Source: Nosema muscidifuracis (taxonomy: Eukaryota > Microsporidia > Nosematidae). Taken from it: DNA of 64,000 nt. Below the pieces are notes generated by a model. The model saw only the letters and a list, made by a program, of their open reading frames with translations, searched no databases and was not told the DNA's origin. The position numbers and the translations under genes are program-made. Shown here piece by piece: positions 49,665-59,739 of this stretch (positions are counted from its first letter, which is position 1; every line of letters starts with the position of its first letter). The stretch lies in assembly GCA_028335825.1 (NCBI GenBank), contig JAIOKI010000016.1, positions 186,001 through 250,000 on the forward strand, written 5' to 3'.

Positions 49665-51404
49665 ATGTTAGTTATTTTCTTGATTACTCAATTATATGCA
49701 ATAGTAATTGATAAAGAATTTTATAATGATATGAAAACACTAATTGAAAAGAAGATTTTAGAAAAAGATTATCAAACTATCGATAATAGTTTAGATTATG
49801 TAATTCATGAGATTTATTTACAAGATAATTCAATTATTATAAAAAAATGTAATAGAGAATATGGAGAAATTAATAGTTTTGTTATAAACAAATTGAAATA
49901 TAAAAATTTGAAATTATGTGAAGTTGATGATCTTATAAGAGCTATCGTTATCAAATTATATAATTATGGAGATTTCTTTGAACATAAAATTCTTTCTATA
50001 ACGAATTTGTGTGAGGATAATAAAATAAATCATACGATTATAAATAAGTTAATGAATATTAACAAATTTAAATTGTTAAGAAATAGATGTAATATATCTT
50101 TTAAGTATGATTATGTCGAAAGTAATAGCAAATTTTTAAAGAATTTGATATTGTACGGTGATACTAGAGATGTTCCTGAAGAAGTATTTATTCCATCAAC
50201 TGTTAAGATATACAGAGATAAATTTAAATTATTTATAAAATTTTGTATAAAAAATAACGGATTTTATCATGTCTTTACATTTGATATTGAAGAATTGCCC
50301 TACCAAAGAATTTATAGAAAAATTCTTTTAGAGAATATTAGTACCCAGAAAAATAAACCTTCTTTATCTATATTAGATCCTACTATTCTTGAATATGTAT
50401 GTCGGAACTATAATTTGACAAATATGTATTACCAACATTCCAAACAATCGAGATTGTTCAATAAAAAGATTAAAAATGTTATATCTATCAGTGCAAAAGA
50501 AAATTTCAATTTATCTAATGAGAAAAGGAAGTTTAAGATTGAGATTAATAGAGACGAAATTTGTATAAAAAATATGAATAATACTTTTATATACTCTTAT
50601 AAAGAAGGGTACGTATCAAAAACTAAAAGTAAAACTCCTATAAGTAAAAAGTTAATATCAGAAGATGCGTTTAAAGAAATAGAAACGATTTTCAATTTAT
50701 TCAATGATGAATCCAACAAAAAAAACAAATTTTATTCAACGTTTTTTCATTCAATTAAAAACAACGACTCTTTTAAAAACATAATTATAAGCATATCTAA
50801 TAGTCCAAATTCTGGTGTCTATTTGATTTTTGTTCACTTGTTAGCTGATATGGGATTATTAGACGTAGGTGAATTATTTTTCTTGACTAATATTGATTTT
50901 TTAAAAAACAATTTGGTTGGAGATATTTTAAGAAGAAAAATGTTTAAAAATTATTTTTGTTCGCGAATTGTAAAAAATATTTTAAAAAATAGGATGCACA
51001 AAATATTCGACATATTTGTTGTTCTACTTTACCACCAAGCAAATAAAATATATAAGATGTGTAACCTAGATAATGATTTCCAGATTTCTTTTATCCAAGA
51101 AATGCATGATATTTCAATGAAAGTTGCTTCAATAGATGATGCACCTGAAGTTTTATCTGATATGATCACTCTTCACAACAGAATCTTTATATACGGTGAT
51201 AATCTTTTAGAAGTATCATGGGAAACATTAAGTATTATTTATAATACTTTATCATTATTAAGTAATCTTGATAATGCAGTTTATTATATAAGATCAAAGA
51301 TAATATTGCTAACTAGAGAATCAATGAATAATACTTTACGACAAATGGAAATAGTTAATCAAAATGAACTTCTCGATATGCTTAATTCAGAACAATCAGA
51401 TTAA
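49665..51404 (+). CDS. large unknown secreted protein
   Basis: 579 residues; not recognised. Residues 1-14 form a signal peptide (LVIFLITQLYAIV). CCC stands five bases before the ATG. The rest lacks further membrane helices, is rich in N, K and I, and looks alpha-helical after residue 340, with a conserved-looking stretch SNSPNSGVYLIFVHLLADMG at about 384-403. There are about ten cysteines, several in the first half, which fits an oxidising compartment. It is unlike the polar tube, spore wall and ricin-B families I know from microsporidia. A secreted or ER-lumen protein specific to microsporidia is the most that can be said. Confidence 0.75.
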   Translation: MLVIFLITQLYAIVIDKEFYNDMKTLIEKKILEKDYQTIDNSLDYVIHEIYLQDNSIIIKKCNREYGEINSFVINKLKYKNLKLCEVDDLIRAIVIKLYNYGDFFEHKILSITNLCEDNKINHTIINKLMNINKFKLLRNRCNISFKYDYVESNSKFLKNLILYGDTRDVPEEVFIPSTVKIYRDKFKLFIKFCIKNNGFYHVFTFDIEELPYQRIYRKILLENISTQKNKPSLSILDPTILEYVCRNYNLTNMYYQHSKQSRLFNKKIKNVISISAKENFNLSNEKRKFKIEINRDEICIKNMNNTFIYSYKEGYVSKTKSKTPISKKLISEDAFKEIETIFNLFNDESNKKNKFYSTFFHSIKNNDSFKNIIISISNSPNSGVYLIFVHLLADMGLLDVGELFFLTNIDFLKNNLVGDILRRKMFKNYFCSRIVKNILKNRMHKIFDIFVVLLYHQANKIYKMCNLDNDFQISFIQEMHDISMKVASIDDAPEVLSDMITLHNRIFIYGDNLLEVSWETLSIIYNTLSLLSNLDNAVYYIRSKIILLTRESMNNTLRQMEIVNQNELLDMLNSEQSD

Positions 51405-51417
51405 AAAATAAATTAAC

Positions 51418-51795
51418 TTTAAATTAATTATTGAATTATATTTACATTAATTTTAAATTATATTAACATTGAAATTAAATTAATTATTGAATTATATTAA
51501 CATTGAAATTAAATTAATTATTGAATTATATTAACTTTAAATTAATTATTGTCTTATATTTACATTAAATTAATAATTGTCTTATATTTAAATTAAATTA
51601 ATTATTGTCTTATATTTTCATTAAATTAATTATTGAATTATATTTACATTAAATTAATTATTGAATTATATTTACATTAAATAAATCATTGAATTATATT
51701 TACATTAAATTAATTATTGAATTATATTTACATTAAATTAATTATTGAATTATATTTACATTAAATAAATTATATTGTCTTATATTTACATTAAT
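51418..51795 (+). repeat. 28-bp tandem repeat, over ten units
   Basis: ATTAAATTAATTATTGAATT followed by ATATTTAC is repeated with a 28-base period, with variants (TGTCTTA for TGAATTA, AACATTG for ACATT) mostly in the left half. It fills the spacer between two genes of the same strand. Confidence 0.85.
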
Positions 51796-52084
51796 TTTTT
51801 TAACATTTAAATTAACTTTTGATTTATTGTCTAAAAAATCAATTTTTTTTACAAATTTCGCATTAATGCATAAAAATGATATATTGAAATCTGATTTTTT
51901 TTCTAAACAAGTGGGTTTCAAATATCAAACAAACTTAAGTTTAATCCAATTTTTATATTATAATATACTATAAAAATATTAAACAATTCCTTAATATTTA
52001 AAAATTGACTAACTAAGTTTCAATTTTTAAATTTTCTTGTTTATAAAAATATTTAAGACATTTTATCCTTAAAATAAACAAACC
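51796..52084. other. AT-rich spacer, nothing recognised
   Basis: T-rich, then A-rich toward the next gene. ATCCTTAAAATAAAC lies just before the ATG at 52085 and may be that gene's TCCTT signal. Confidence 0.4.
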
Positions 52085-53497
52085 ATGCATGAAAACACTA
52101 TCGATCAAAAAGACGAACATATCATAAATGAAACACCTTTCTACACATGCAATGAGATATCGTCATTTCTTGGATATTCCAAACAAACGAAGGATATCAT
52201 TTTACTCCGAAAATCAAAATCTATAATTTCTATTTGTAAAAAATTATTTACATTAGAAGAAATTAATGAATCAAACTACTTTCTAAAGATCAAAAATATT
52301 TCTTCAAAAGATGGTTTGAGTGTAGTACAAGAATTTGAAGATTTTATTCCCTTAAAATTATTTTTAACTGAAAAACATACAAATTTTGATTTCTTATATG
52401 ATATATTAAAAAATATATTAGAAATATCTAAAAATTCATTACTCATAAATGATATTTCAGATTTTCTTGATATTGATACTATATGGATTAACAAAGAAAA
52501 TAAAATTAAAATATGCTGGTTTACTTTTATAGTAAAATATCAGAAATATTTTGATAATACAATACATAAAATAAGTCTAAATAATGTATCAGGAGTTCTT
52601 AATTTATTTAATCTAAATAAAAAAAGAATTTTGAAAAGACTAAATAAGAATGTGAATGAAGTCAAAAAAGAGAACAGAATTGGTTTTTATGACATTACAG
52701 AGAATTTCTTTACATACAATTCTAATATAAAAGTTAAGCATAATTTGGATATTTCATATACTAATATTGGTTATAATATGATAAAAGATGATAAAGAAAG
52801 TATTAGAGTATGTGGTACTAAAAAACTCTGTGTGGTTAATAATAAGTTATTTGATAAGACTAAAAAAATCAAATCTTTAATTAATTTTACTGGTATAAGA
52901 CTCCTACTACTAAAAATATATTTTTATCCAGAAAACGTAGATACGAGAAATTTAGAAACATTTATTTCACAAATCAAAAATATTCTTAATGATAAATCTT
53001 TTGAATCAGTTTCTTTAGTTGATAAATTAACAAAAGTGTTTAATTTCATTATATCAGAAAATAACGAACCCATAGAAATGACAACTGATCAAAAAGAGAA
53101 TATTGATAACGAAAAGGTTAATAAATTGTTAAGCAAAATCAAGCAATTTGTACCATACAATTCACAAATAAACATAAAATCTAATACTAAATCTGAGACT
53201 GTACATGACATATTTGTAGAACGAGGATTTAACATGGCAGATTTTGATACTAAGACTTACCAAAAAGGAAGGTTTTATGTTTACCAGGCTGTTCCTAATT
53301 CAGTTAAAGAAAATAAAAAGGATGTTGATTTAAATAAAATATTTCAGATTATCGAAATTCAAAACAAACAAATAGAAATGATGTATCAAACACTTAAAGA
53401 GAATAATAATTTAGACAAATTAATTGATGATCAACTTGAGTGTTTATCTATACAAGCAAATGCTATGCTTACAGATTTGGAAAAAAATGATCAATAA
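52085..53497 (+). CDS. unknown protein with pseudokinase-like N-terminal half
   Basis: 470 residues; family not recognised. Residues about 35-155 follow the order of a protein-kinase fold: ICKKLF where the VAIK strand would be, then VVQEFEDFIPLKLFL like the hinge and helix D, a helix, and IDTIWINKENKIKICWF like the catalytic loop and strands before the activation segment. The H-R-D and D-F-G motifs are absent, so it would be inactive. The C-terminal 90 residues carry a coiled coil (IFQIIEIQNKQIEMMYQTL and on). No signal peptide. This could be a scaffold such as a Pan3- or Scy1-type protein, but no diagnostic residue supports either. The kinase reading is an inference from pattern alone. Confidence 0.6.
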   Translation: MHENTIDQKDEHIINETPFYTCNEISSFLGYSKQTKDIILLRKSKSIISICKKLFTLEEINESNYFLKIKNISSKDGLSVVQEFEDFIPLKLFLTEKHTNFDFLYDILKNILEISKNSLLINDISDFLDIDTIWINKENKIKICWFTFIVKYQKYFDNTIHKISLNNVSGVLNLFNLNKKRILKRLNKNVNEVKKENRIGFYDITENFFTYNSNIKVKHNLDISYTNIGYNMIKDDKESIRVCGTKKLCVVNNKLFDKTKKIKSLINFTGIRLLLLKIYFYPENVDTRNLETFISQIKNILNDKSFESVSLVDKLTKVFNFIISENNEPIEMTTDQKENIDNEKVNKLLSKIKQFVPYNSQINIKSNTKSETVHDIFVERGFNMADFDTKTYQKGRFYVYQAVPNSVKENKKDVDLNKIFQIIEIQNKQIEMMYQTLKENNNLDKLIDDQLECLSIQANAMLTDLEKNDQ

Positions 53498-53650
53498 AAT
53501 ATTAAATGTAAATTTATTTTCTTTATTAATTTATTTCAATTAAATTTTATTGCATAAATTGGGGGAATTTAAATTTAATATTTTATTGAATAAAGCATGA
53601 ATTATTTATTTAATCTTTTGTAGAATGTTTAATAATTTTTATTCTTTTAT

Positions 53651-53920
53651 AAGATATGAAGTTCAAATTTTTATATAAAATAGATAAAGACTTTTTAATA
53701 GAATGTACTTTTATCGGGGTTAAAATTTAAGATATGAAGTTCAAATTTTTATATAAAATAGATAAAGACTTTTTAATAGAATGTACTTTTATTGGGGTTA
53801 AAATTTAAGATATGAAGTTCAAATTTTTATATAAAATAGATAAAGACTTTTTAATAGAATGTACTTTTATTGGGGTTAAAATATAATTCAAATTTTTATA
53901 TAAAATAGATGATTCCTTAG
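53651..53920 (+). repeat. 78-bp tandem repeat, three units and a part
   Basis: Units at 53651, 53729 and 53807, starting AAGATATGAAGTTCAAATTT and containing AATAGAATGTACTTTTAT and GGGGTTAAAAT. They are almost identical (one C/T change at TATCGGGG or TATTGGGG); a fourth, partial unit follows. Confidence 0.9.
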
Positions 53921-54059
53921 AAATATTTAAGAATTATTCTTCAATAAATTATTAAGCAAAAAAGAAGGATAATTTTAAAATATAAAAAAATTAATATTGC
54001 ATTAATGATAAAATATTTAAGGATTTTTACCTTGAATTTATTTCAAATTATTTTTTATA

Positions 54060-54062
54060 CCC
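54060..54062 (+). promoter_or_regulatory. CCC start-site motif of beta'-COP
   Basis: CCC five bases before the ATG at 54068. It supports that ATG over the in-frame ATG at 54005, whose extra 21 hydrophobic residues do not belong to the family. Confidence 0.6.
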
Positions 54063-54067
54063 ATAAA

Positions 54068-56236
54068 ATGAAATTACAAGAAAAAACATTGAAAAAAATT
54101 CGTAGTACACGTGTAAAAGCAATTGAAATGCACTCAACAAAGCCTATTTGTGTAGTAGGTTTATATAATGGATATTTACAAACATGGAATACTTCAAAAT
54201 GTACTTTAGTAAATGAAATTCAAGTATCAGATTTTCCTATTCGTACTTTAGCTCTGGTAGAGAAAAATAATTATGTATTGGTAGGTGTAGATGATGGAAG
54301 AATTTATGTATACGAAATTAATAATTTACAAAGACTAAATGTTTTTGATGCCCATGTAGATTTTATTAGAAAGATAGTTGTACATCACACTAACTCAGAA
54401 TTTTTAACTTGTAGTGATGATGGAACTATTAAATTATGGGAAATAGGTACTAATATGCAAATGTTAGCAGTTTTTTCTGGTCATAGTCATTTTGTTATGG
54501 ATATTTGTTATTACCCAAAAGATACTAAACAATTTTTATCATGTTCTTTAGATGGTACTATAAAATTGTGGGATAGAGATCAAAAAACTTGTATAAAAAC
54601 TTTTAAAGGTCACAAGAGTGGAATTAATTCTATAGCATTTTGTAAAGATGATAATTATTTTATTACTGGATCAGATGATTTAACAATAAAAATATGGGGA
54701 ATTACTAATGTAAATTGTATAAGTACATTAACAGGTCATACTAATAATATTATTAATGTATATTCTATGAGTAAATTACCTTATATTGTTTCTTGTAGTG
54801 AAGATGGGTCTTATAGATTATGGGATGCTAAAACATACGAGAATATTGAAATATCTAATATGAATAGTGGACGTGTTTGGCAATTTAAAGAGAAGAATAA
54901 TATTATTGTAGTAGGTACAGATGAAGAATTAATTTTCAAAAAGATAAAAATAGGTCAATCTCTTATTACAATGAAAAATAAGAAAATATTTTTTTCGTCA
55001 CAAAATGCTGTTTACAGTTGTAGAATTGAAGATATTTACAATATAAAAAAACTTAGTGATTTGGATTTTTATCCTTCAGAATTGAATGTATCAGAAAATG
55101 GAAAACTTATTTCAGTATCTGATGATAAAAATTTCTCAATTTATTCATCATTGGGTTTTAGAAAGAAAATTAGTGGAAATGGTACTAATTTTAATTTTAT
55201 AACGAATGAAAAATTTGTTGTTTTAAATGAAAATTTAATTAATATTTACAACAAATCAGAAATATGTAAAACTCTTAAGATACAAGGTATTGAAAATATA
55301 TTCGTAGTAAAAGATTTTATAGTTGGTATTTTAAGTAATGTTACTAATGTATATAATTTTGATGGTACAAGAATATTCACTTTTAATTTTAAAGCTAAGA
55401 AAGTAATTGCAGTTGATCAATATTTGATAATAGAAAAAGATAATAAAATTCAGATTTATCAAATCAACGAAGAAATTATTTCTGGATATTTAGAACAAGA
55501 ACTTGAAATTGATGATACAGGAATTCCTGATTCATTCATTTTATTAAAAGAATTCGATGTAAAAATCAATTCTTATTGTTTTAATAACAATATATTAATT
55601 TTTGAATACGATATGAAAGGATATTATATAATTTTAAGAGAGGATCCTTATTTGTTTAATTTTACTACTATTAGTGGTATATTAGGAGGTATTGAAGATG
55701 ACATTATTTATATAATAAATAATAAGAAAGTAGAAACTATCGAATTTGATAGAAATTTCTTGGATTTTCAGATTAAAGTATTAAACGGTGAAAAATGCGA
55801 AACTGATGAGAAATATAGAATGAAAGCTATTTCATTTTACGAATCACTTGGTATGAACGACAAAGCACTTGAGATTTGTACTAACGATAATCAGAAATTT
55901 GAAATTTTATTAAAACTTAAAAGGTTACAAGAAGCTTTTGATATGTCAAATTCAGAAATAATGTACGAACGTGTAGGCAATGAATTTATAAAAATTAATG
56001 ATCTAAAAAATGCAACAGAATGTTTTTATAAATCAAAGAATTGGAAATCTCTTTTATTTGTCGACCTATTATGTAACAAGAAATATCTCAAAGAAATTGG
56101 CGAAAATTCATTTAAAGAAGGAAATAATAATTTCGCGTTCGTATCATATATGAAACTTAAAGATTACAAGAAATGTGAGGATCTTATAAAAGATACGAAA
56201 TTCTATAATATATTCAAGAAAACCTATCTCGATTAA
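54068..56236 (+). CDS. SEC27: coatomer subunit beta' (COPI)
   Basis: 722 residues. The N-terminus reads MKLQEKTLKKIRSTRVKAIE, matching the first propeller of beta'-COP, in which R-V-K-x-I/V-x2-H-P and LYNG-x-L follow. Six or seven WD repeats run to about 300 (LTGHTNN, EDGSYRLWD), a diverged second propeller to about 560, and an alpha-solenoid at 600-720 (KAISFYESLGMNDKALEICT). The propellers read KKxx sorting signals of ER-retrieval cargo and the solenoid joins alpha-COP. It is shorter than yeast Sec27 (889) through loss of the C-terminal tail. The CAF-1 gene follows closely on the same strand. Confidence 0.93.
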   Translation: MKLQEKTLKKIRSTRVKAIEMHSTKPICVVGLYNGYLQTWNTSKCTLVNEIQVSDFPIRTLALVEKNNYVLVGVDDGRIYVYEINNLQRLNVFDAHVDFIRKIVVHHTNSEFLTCSDDGTIKLWEIGTNMQMLAVFSGHSHFVMDICYYPKDTKQFLSCSLDGTIKLWDRDQKTCIKTFKGHKSGINSIAFCKDDNYFITGSDDLTIKIWGITNVNCISTLTGHTNNIINVYSMSKLPYIVSCSEDGSYRLWDAKTYENIEISNMNSGRVWQFKEKNNIIVVGTDEELIFKKIKIGQSLITMKNKKIFFSSQNAVYSCRIEDIYNIKKLSDLDFYPSELNVSENGKLISVSDDKNFSIYSSLGFRKKISGNGTNFNFITNEKFVVLNENLINIYNKSEICKTLKIQGIENIFVVKDFIVGILSNVTNVYNFDGTRIFTFNFKAKKVIAVDQYLIIEKDNKIQIYQINEEIISGYLEQELEIDDTGIPDSFILLKEFDVKINSYCFNNNILIFEYDMKGYYIILREDPYLFNFTTISGILGGIEDDIIYIINNKKVETIEFDRNFLDFQIKVLNGEKCETDEKYRMKAISFYESLGMNDKALEICTNDNQKFEILLKLKRLQEAFDMSNSEIMYERVGNEFIKINDLKNATECFYKSKNWKSLLFVDLLCNKKYLKEIGENSFKEGNNNFAFVSYMKLKDYKKCEDLIKDTKFYNIFKKTYLD

Positions 56237-56270
56237 AATGTTTTTTTCGGATTATTTTTTTTATCCTTGT

Positions 56271-57272
56271 ATGACAAAACGTACTTCGGAAGAATTGTTT
56301 CCAATAGAAGTCACTACACACAATTTGTATTTTCATGAAGAAGCTTCAATATTTTGTATAGATTCATTTTCCGGGTTAATAGCTACTGGTGGTGGTGATA
56401 ATGTCGTTAGATTCTGGAATATTAAAAATAATGCTGATGTGTCAAAAAAAGATTCCGATTTTCGGTACACTACTGCTCTCAATTCTTCTATAAAAATTGA
56501 ATATGTAAGTGACTTAAAAGGTCACAATAAATCAGTAAATTGTGTTAGGTTTAATGAAAATGGGTGGTTAGCATCTGCATCAGATGGTGGGAAAGTTATT
56601 GTAAATTTTTCAGATAAAAATTTTGTAATAAGAGAACCAGATGGTCTTGATTGTTACGAAGTTGTTTGGAATAAATCAATTCTTTACGTTGGATTAAGTA
56701 ACGGACACATAGAAATTTATGATATAATTTTAAAAGATGATTTCGAATGTAAACTAGTTCAATCATTCAATCCACATACAGATATTATACAAGGAATGGC
56801 GTACAACCCAAAATACAATTTACTTCTAACATTGAGTAAAGACAAATCTTCAAAATTATTTTTGTGTAATGATAACATGAAATTATTAGAGAAGTATACA
56901 AGTTTTAATAATGAAAAACTTTTTGGTGTAGGAAGATCTTTTTTTAAACGAATATGTTTTAGTGAAAATGGAGATCAGGCTTTTCTTTGCAATGTCAAAC
57001 AGAATTCTGTTTTAGTTTATCATTTTCCGTTTAGATCTTCTCATTGGATTTACAAGTTAGGTCCTTTTAATTCAGAGACAGTTAAAATATTAGAAAATAA
57101 CAAATTTTTGTTCATACTTACAAAAAAAAGCTTGTATATTTACCAAGATTATGATTTATTAATTTGTATAGATAATATTTGGTTTAAAAGTGCTACTGAT
57201 GCTACAGTATTAGATAATATTATATTTATATCATCTTTGGATGGTTTTGTATCTTCTTTGAAATGGAAATGA
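56271..57272 (+). CDS. CAC2: chromatin assembly factor 1 subunit p60 (Cac2)
   Basis: 333 residues from the ATG at 56271, preceded by TCCTTGT; an ATG at 56238 would add 11 residues. It has seven WD40-like blades. Family-specific points are LATGG-like IATGGGDNVVRFW, the K-G-H-N-K-S-V-N-C-V-R-F blade, DIIQGMAYNP (Cac2 D-Y-V-Q-G-V-A-W-D-P), FFKRICFSENG and the last blade with FISSLDGFVSSLKW. CAF-1 places H3-H4 on newly copied DNA with PCNA. It is shorter than yeast Cac2 (468) and lacks the extended tail. The gap to beta'-COP is 34 bases. Confidence 0.85.
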   Translation: MTKRTSEELFPIEVTTHNLYFHEEASIFCIDSFSGLIATGGGDNVVRFWNIKNNADVSKKDSDFRYTTALNSSIKIEYVSDLKGHNKSVNCVRFNENGWLASASDGGKVIVNFSDKNFVIREPDGLDCYEVVWNKSILYVGLSNGHIEIYDIILKDDFECKLVQSFNPHTDIIQGMAYNPKYNLLLTLSKDKSSKLFLCNDNMKLLEKYTSFNNEKLFGVGRSFFKRICFSENGDQAFLCNVKQNSVLVYHFPFRSSHWIYKLGPFNSETVKILENNKFLFILTKKSLYIYQDYDLLICIDNIWFKSATDATVLDNIIFISSLDGFVSSLKWK

Positions 57273-57578
57273 GTTAAAATCAAAATAAATTTTTTTATCT
57301 TAATATATAATTTATATTAAAAAACAATCTAGTAGATTTTTAAAATCTAAATTAAGCTAAAAACAATTTTTTAATTCGAATTTGTGAATTTTTTAATTAT
57401 TTTTAAAATTTTAGGATAATCCACATTTTGTTTATAAAAAATTTTTCAACTAATAATCTGTGTTACGCACGAGAATATTATTAAGACCTTTTTTGTTGTA
57501 TATTTTTATATTTGAAAATCAATTTTTACTTAGCAGTTTAAAAATTTTAGAAAATTTGAAAATTTCGTCCTTACTTAA
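57273..57578. other. AT-rich spacer, nothing recognised
   Basis: 306 bases between two + strand genes. Only the TCCTTACTTAA motif before the next ATG stands out. Confidence 0.5.
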
Positions 57579-58667
57579 ATGGGTATACAAGATAAAATAA
57601 ATGAGATAGAAGCCGAAATGGCTAGAACACAGAAAAATAAAAAAACTGAGTATCATATTGGTACACTTAAGGCCAGACTAGCTAGATATAAACATGAACT
57701 AGATAATCCAAAAACATCTAATACTAAATCTGATGGTTGGGAAGTCGCTAAATCTGGAGATGCAAGAATTGCTTTAATTGGATTTCCTAGTGTAGGAAAA
57801 TCTACCTTATTATCAAAAATAACATCTACTGAAAGTAAAGCTGCTGAGCATGAGTTTACTACAATAGATTGTATAGCAGGTAAATTAATATATAACGGAT
57901 CTACTATTCAGATACTTGATTTACCTGGGATAATTAGTGGAGCATCCTCTAATTTAGGAAGAGGTAGACAAGTAATTAGTATAAGTAGAACTGCGGATCT
58001 TATTTTATTAGTACTCGATCCTAGAAGGAAAAATGATAAAAAAGTTCTTATTAGAGAACTTTTTAATATGGGAATTAGACTTAATAAAAAGAAACCAGAA
58101 GTGAGTATTAATATAACAACCAATGGAGGTATTTGTATTAATAAACAATGCGAACTTACACAAACATCAGAAGAAGCCATAACTGCTATACTTAAGGAAT
58201 ATAAAATCAATCATTGTAATATTTTAATTAAAGAAGATGTAACTACGGATGATATTCTAGATTTAGTTAGTAAAAATGTTTCGTACATTAACTGTTTGTT
58301 TTGTTACAACAAGACTGACGAATTATATTACGAAGATTTTAAGAATTTAAGTTTGGAAGATAATACGATATTAATAAGTTGTAAAAATGAATGGAATATA
58401 GATGAATTAAAGGAAGAAATATGGGATAGACTTAATTTAACTAGAATTTACACAAAGAAGAAAGGAGATTTTCCTGATTTAAATAATCCTGTCGTTTTGA
58501 GAAATAATTGTACCGTTTTTGATTTATGTAGAGGTATTCATAAAGATTTTTATTCTGATTTCAAATATGCTTTGGTATGGGGAAGAAGTGCTAAGCATTC
58601 ACCACAAAAAGTTGGACTTAATCATGTACTTGAAGATGAAGATGTTATTCAAATAGTTTTAAAATAA
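57579..58667 (+). CDS. DRG-family translation GTPase (DRG1/Rbg1-like)
   Basis: 362 residues. A helical N-terminus (EIEAEMARTQKNKKTEYHIG) typical of DRG proteins, the GTPase with G1 GFPSVGKS at 68-75, G3 DLPG at 114-117 and N-K-T-D as G4 at about 248, an inserted S5D2L-like part, and a C-terminal TGS domain ending EDEDVIQIVLK. Details such as EYKINHCNILIKEDVTTDDI, then W-N-I-D-E-L and KKKGDFPDLNNPVVL, follow DRG1/Rbg1 more than DRG2. Rbg1 with Tma46/DFRP1 relieves ribosome stalls. G1 and G3 are intact. Confidence 0.92.
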   Translation: MGIQDKINEIEAEMARTQKNKKTEYHIGTLKARLARYKHELDNPKTSNTKSDGWEVAKSGDARIALIGFPSVGKSTLLSKITSTESKAAEHEFTTIDCIAGKLIYNGSTIQILDLPGIISGASSNLGRGRQVISISRTADLILLVLDPRRKNDKKVLIRELFNMGIRLNKKKPEVSINITTNGGICINKQCELTQTSEEAITAILKEYKINHCNILIKEDVTTDDILDLVSKNVSYINCLFCYNKTDELYYEDFKNLSLEDNTILISCKNEWNIDELKEEIWDRLNLTRIYTKKKGDFPDLNNPVVLRNNCTVFDLCRGIHKDFYSDFKYALVWGRSAKHSPQKVGLNHVLEDEDVIQIVLK

Positions 58668-58687
58668 AAATTAATTTTTAATTTATT

Positions 58688-59635
58688 TTATAAAGCAAAT
58701 CCAGGATCAATATAATTTAAACCTTTGTATCCTAATAAAGATAATCCAGCAAGAGAGAACATGAGATGATAAGGATCTGGTTCATTACCTGGTCTATCAG
58801 AAAATCCACCCTTATTAGCTTGACAAGATAATATAAAATTTTTAAGTTTTTCTTCGTCGATTAAATCATTCGTATTGATAATTTTTAAAGCTGCATATGC
58901 CCAAAATGAGTAACAAACATCTTCTTTCTTATTAATTCTACCACTTAATCCACCATTTTCAGCTTGACGTAAAGAAATAAATCTTGTGATATCTCGTTTA
59001 TTTACATATTCAATACTACCTAAAGACCTTAAAATACTTAAACAGCAAAAAATGAAAGCACAATGTGATTCATCCCCTTTATCCAATCCAAATCCACCAT
59101 CCGGATTATAACAAGATATGATGTATTCGATACATTTTTTATAATTGAAATTTATTTCGTCACAAAATTCGTAACTAATTTTTGTATTTAACAAACTAAC
59201 GTCAAATTCCATATTTCTATTCAAATATAATAAATGAAGTGACAAAACTGCACTGCAATTTATTCTGTTATCTGACATACCAAACTTATCATTCATAAAT
59301 GATCCATCTTCTTTAAAATTCTGCATTATAAAAGAAATTGTCTTTTCGTCGTAGAAATTTTGTTGATAAATATACAATATCTGTAAAGCATTGAATGTTG
59401 TCAGAATCGTTGATGGATAATTATCAGATCCACCGTATCCACCATCTTCATTCTTACATTTTTGTACAAAAGATAAGACTTCTTCTTTTAAATCATTTTT
59501 TATATTCATTATTTTATATGAATTGACTATCCAATAGAGAGTATTTAATCTACATGGTTCACTTAACTTATAATTGAGATCTTTTCTAATTATCACTTCT
59601 TTTAGATAATTATCATGATTATCTTTTTTAAGCAT
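58688..59635 (-). CDS. BET2: Rab geranylgeranyltransferase beta subunit
   Basis: 315 residues, the usual length for Bet2. Prenyltransferase repeats with G-G-F/Y-G-G turns run through the protein (DGGYGGSDNYPS, DGGFGLDKGDESHCAF, NGGLSGRINKKEDVCYSFW, KGGFSDRPGNEPDPYH). Zinc ligands are D239, C241 and H290. GLSGR, DVCYSFW and RPG match Bet2 over farnesyl- or geranylgeranyltransferase I beta chains. With Bet4 and the Rab escort protein it adds geranylgeranyl groups to Rab GTPases. The minus-strand start follows TCCTT. It converges on the DRG gene with a 20-base gap. Confidence 0.93.
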   Translation of the reverse strand: MLKKDNHDNYLKEVIIRKDLNYKLSEPCRLNTLYWIVNSYKIMNIKNDLKEEVLSFVQKCKNEDGGYGGSDNYPSTILTTFNALQILYIYQQNFYDEKTISFIMQNFKEDGSFMNDKFGMSDNRINCSAVLSLHLLYLNRNMEFDVSLLNTKISYEFCDEINFNYKKCIEYIISCYNPDGGFGLDKGDESHCAFIFCCLSILRSLGSIEYVNKRDITRFISLRQAENGGLSGRINKKEDVCYSFWAYAALKIINTNDLIDEEKLKNFILSCQANKGGFSDRPGNEPDPYHLMFSLAGLSLLGYKGLNYIDPGFAL

Positions 59636-59739
59636 AAGGATTACAAAAAATATTTATTAAAGAATTTCAATATTAAGAAAGGCAAATATGATTGTTTAAA
59701 AAAAGATATGCAATTTATTAAAAAGATTCATTTATATTA

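Noticed and set aside
54005-54067. N-terminal hydrophobic extension of beta'-COP as a signal peptide
   Set aside because: Coatomer is cytosolic, the family starts at the ATG at 54068, and the CCC motif lies between the two ATGs.
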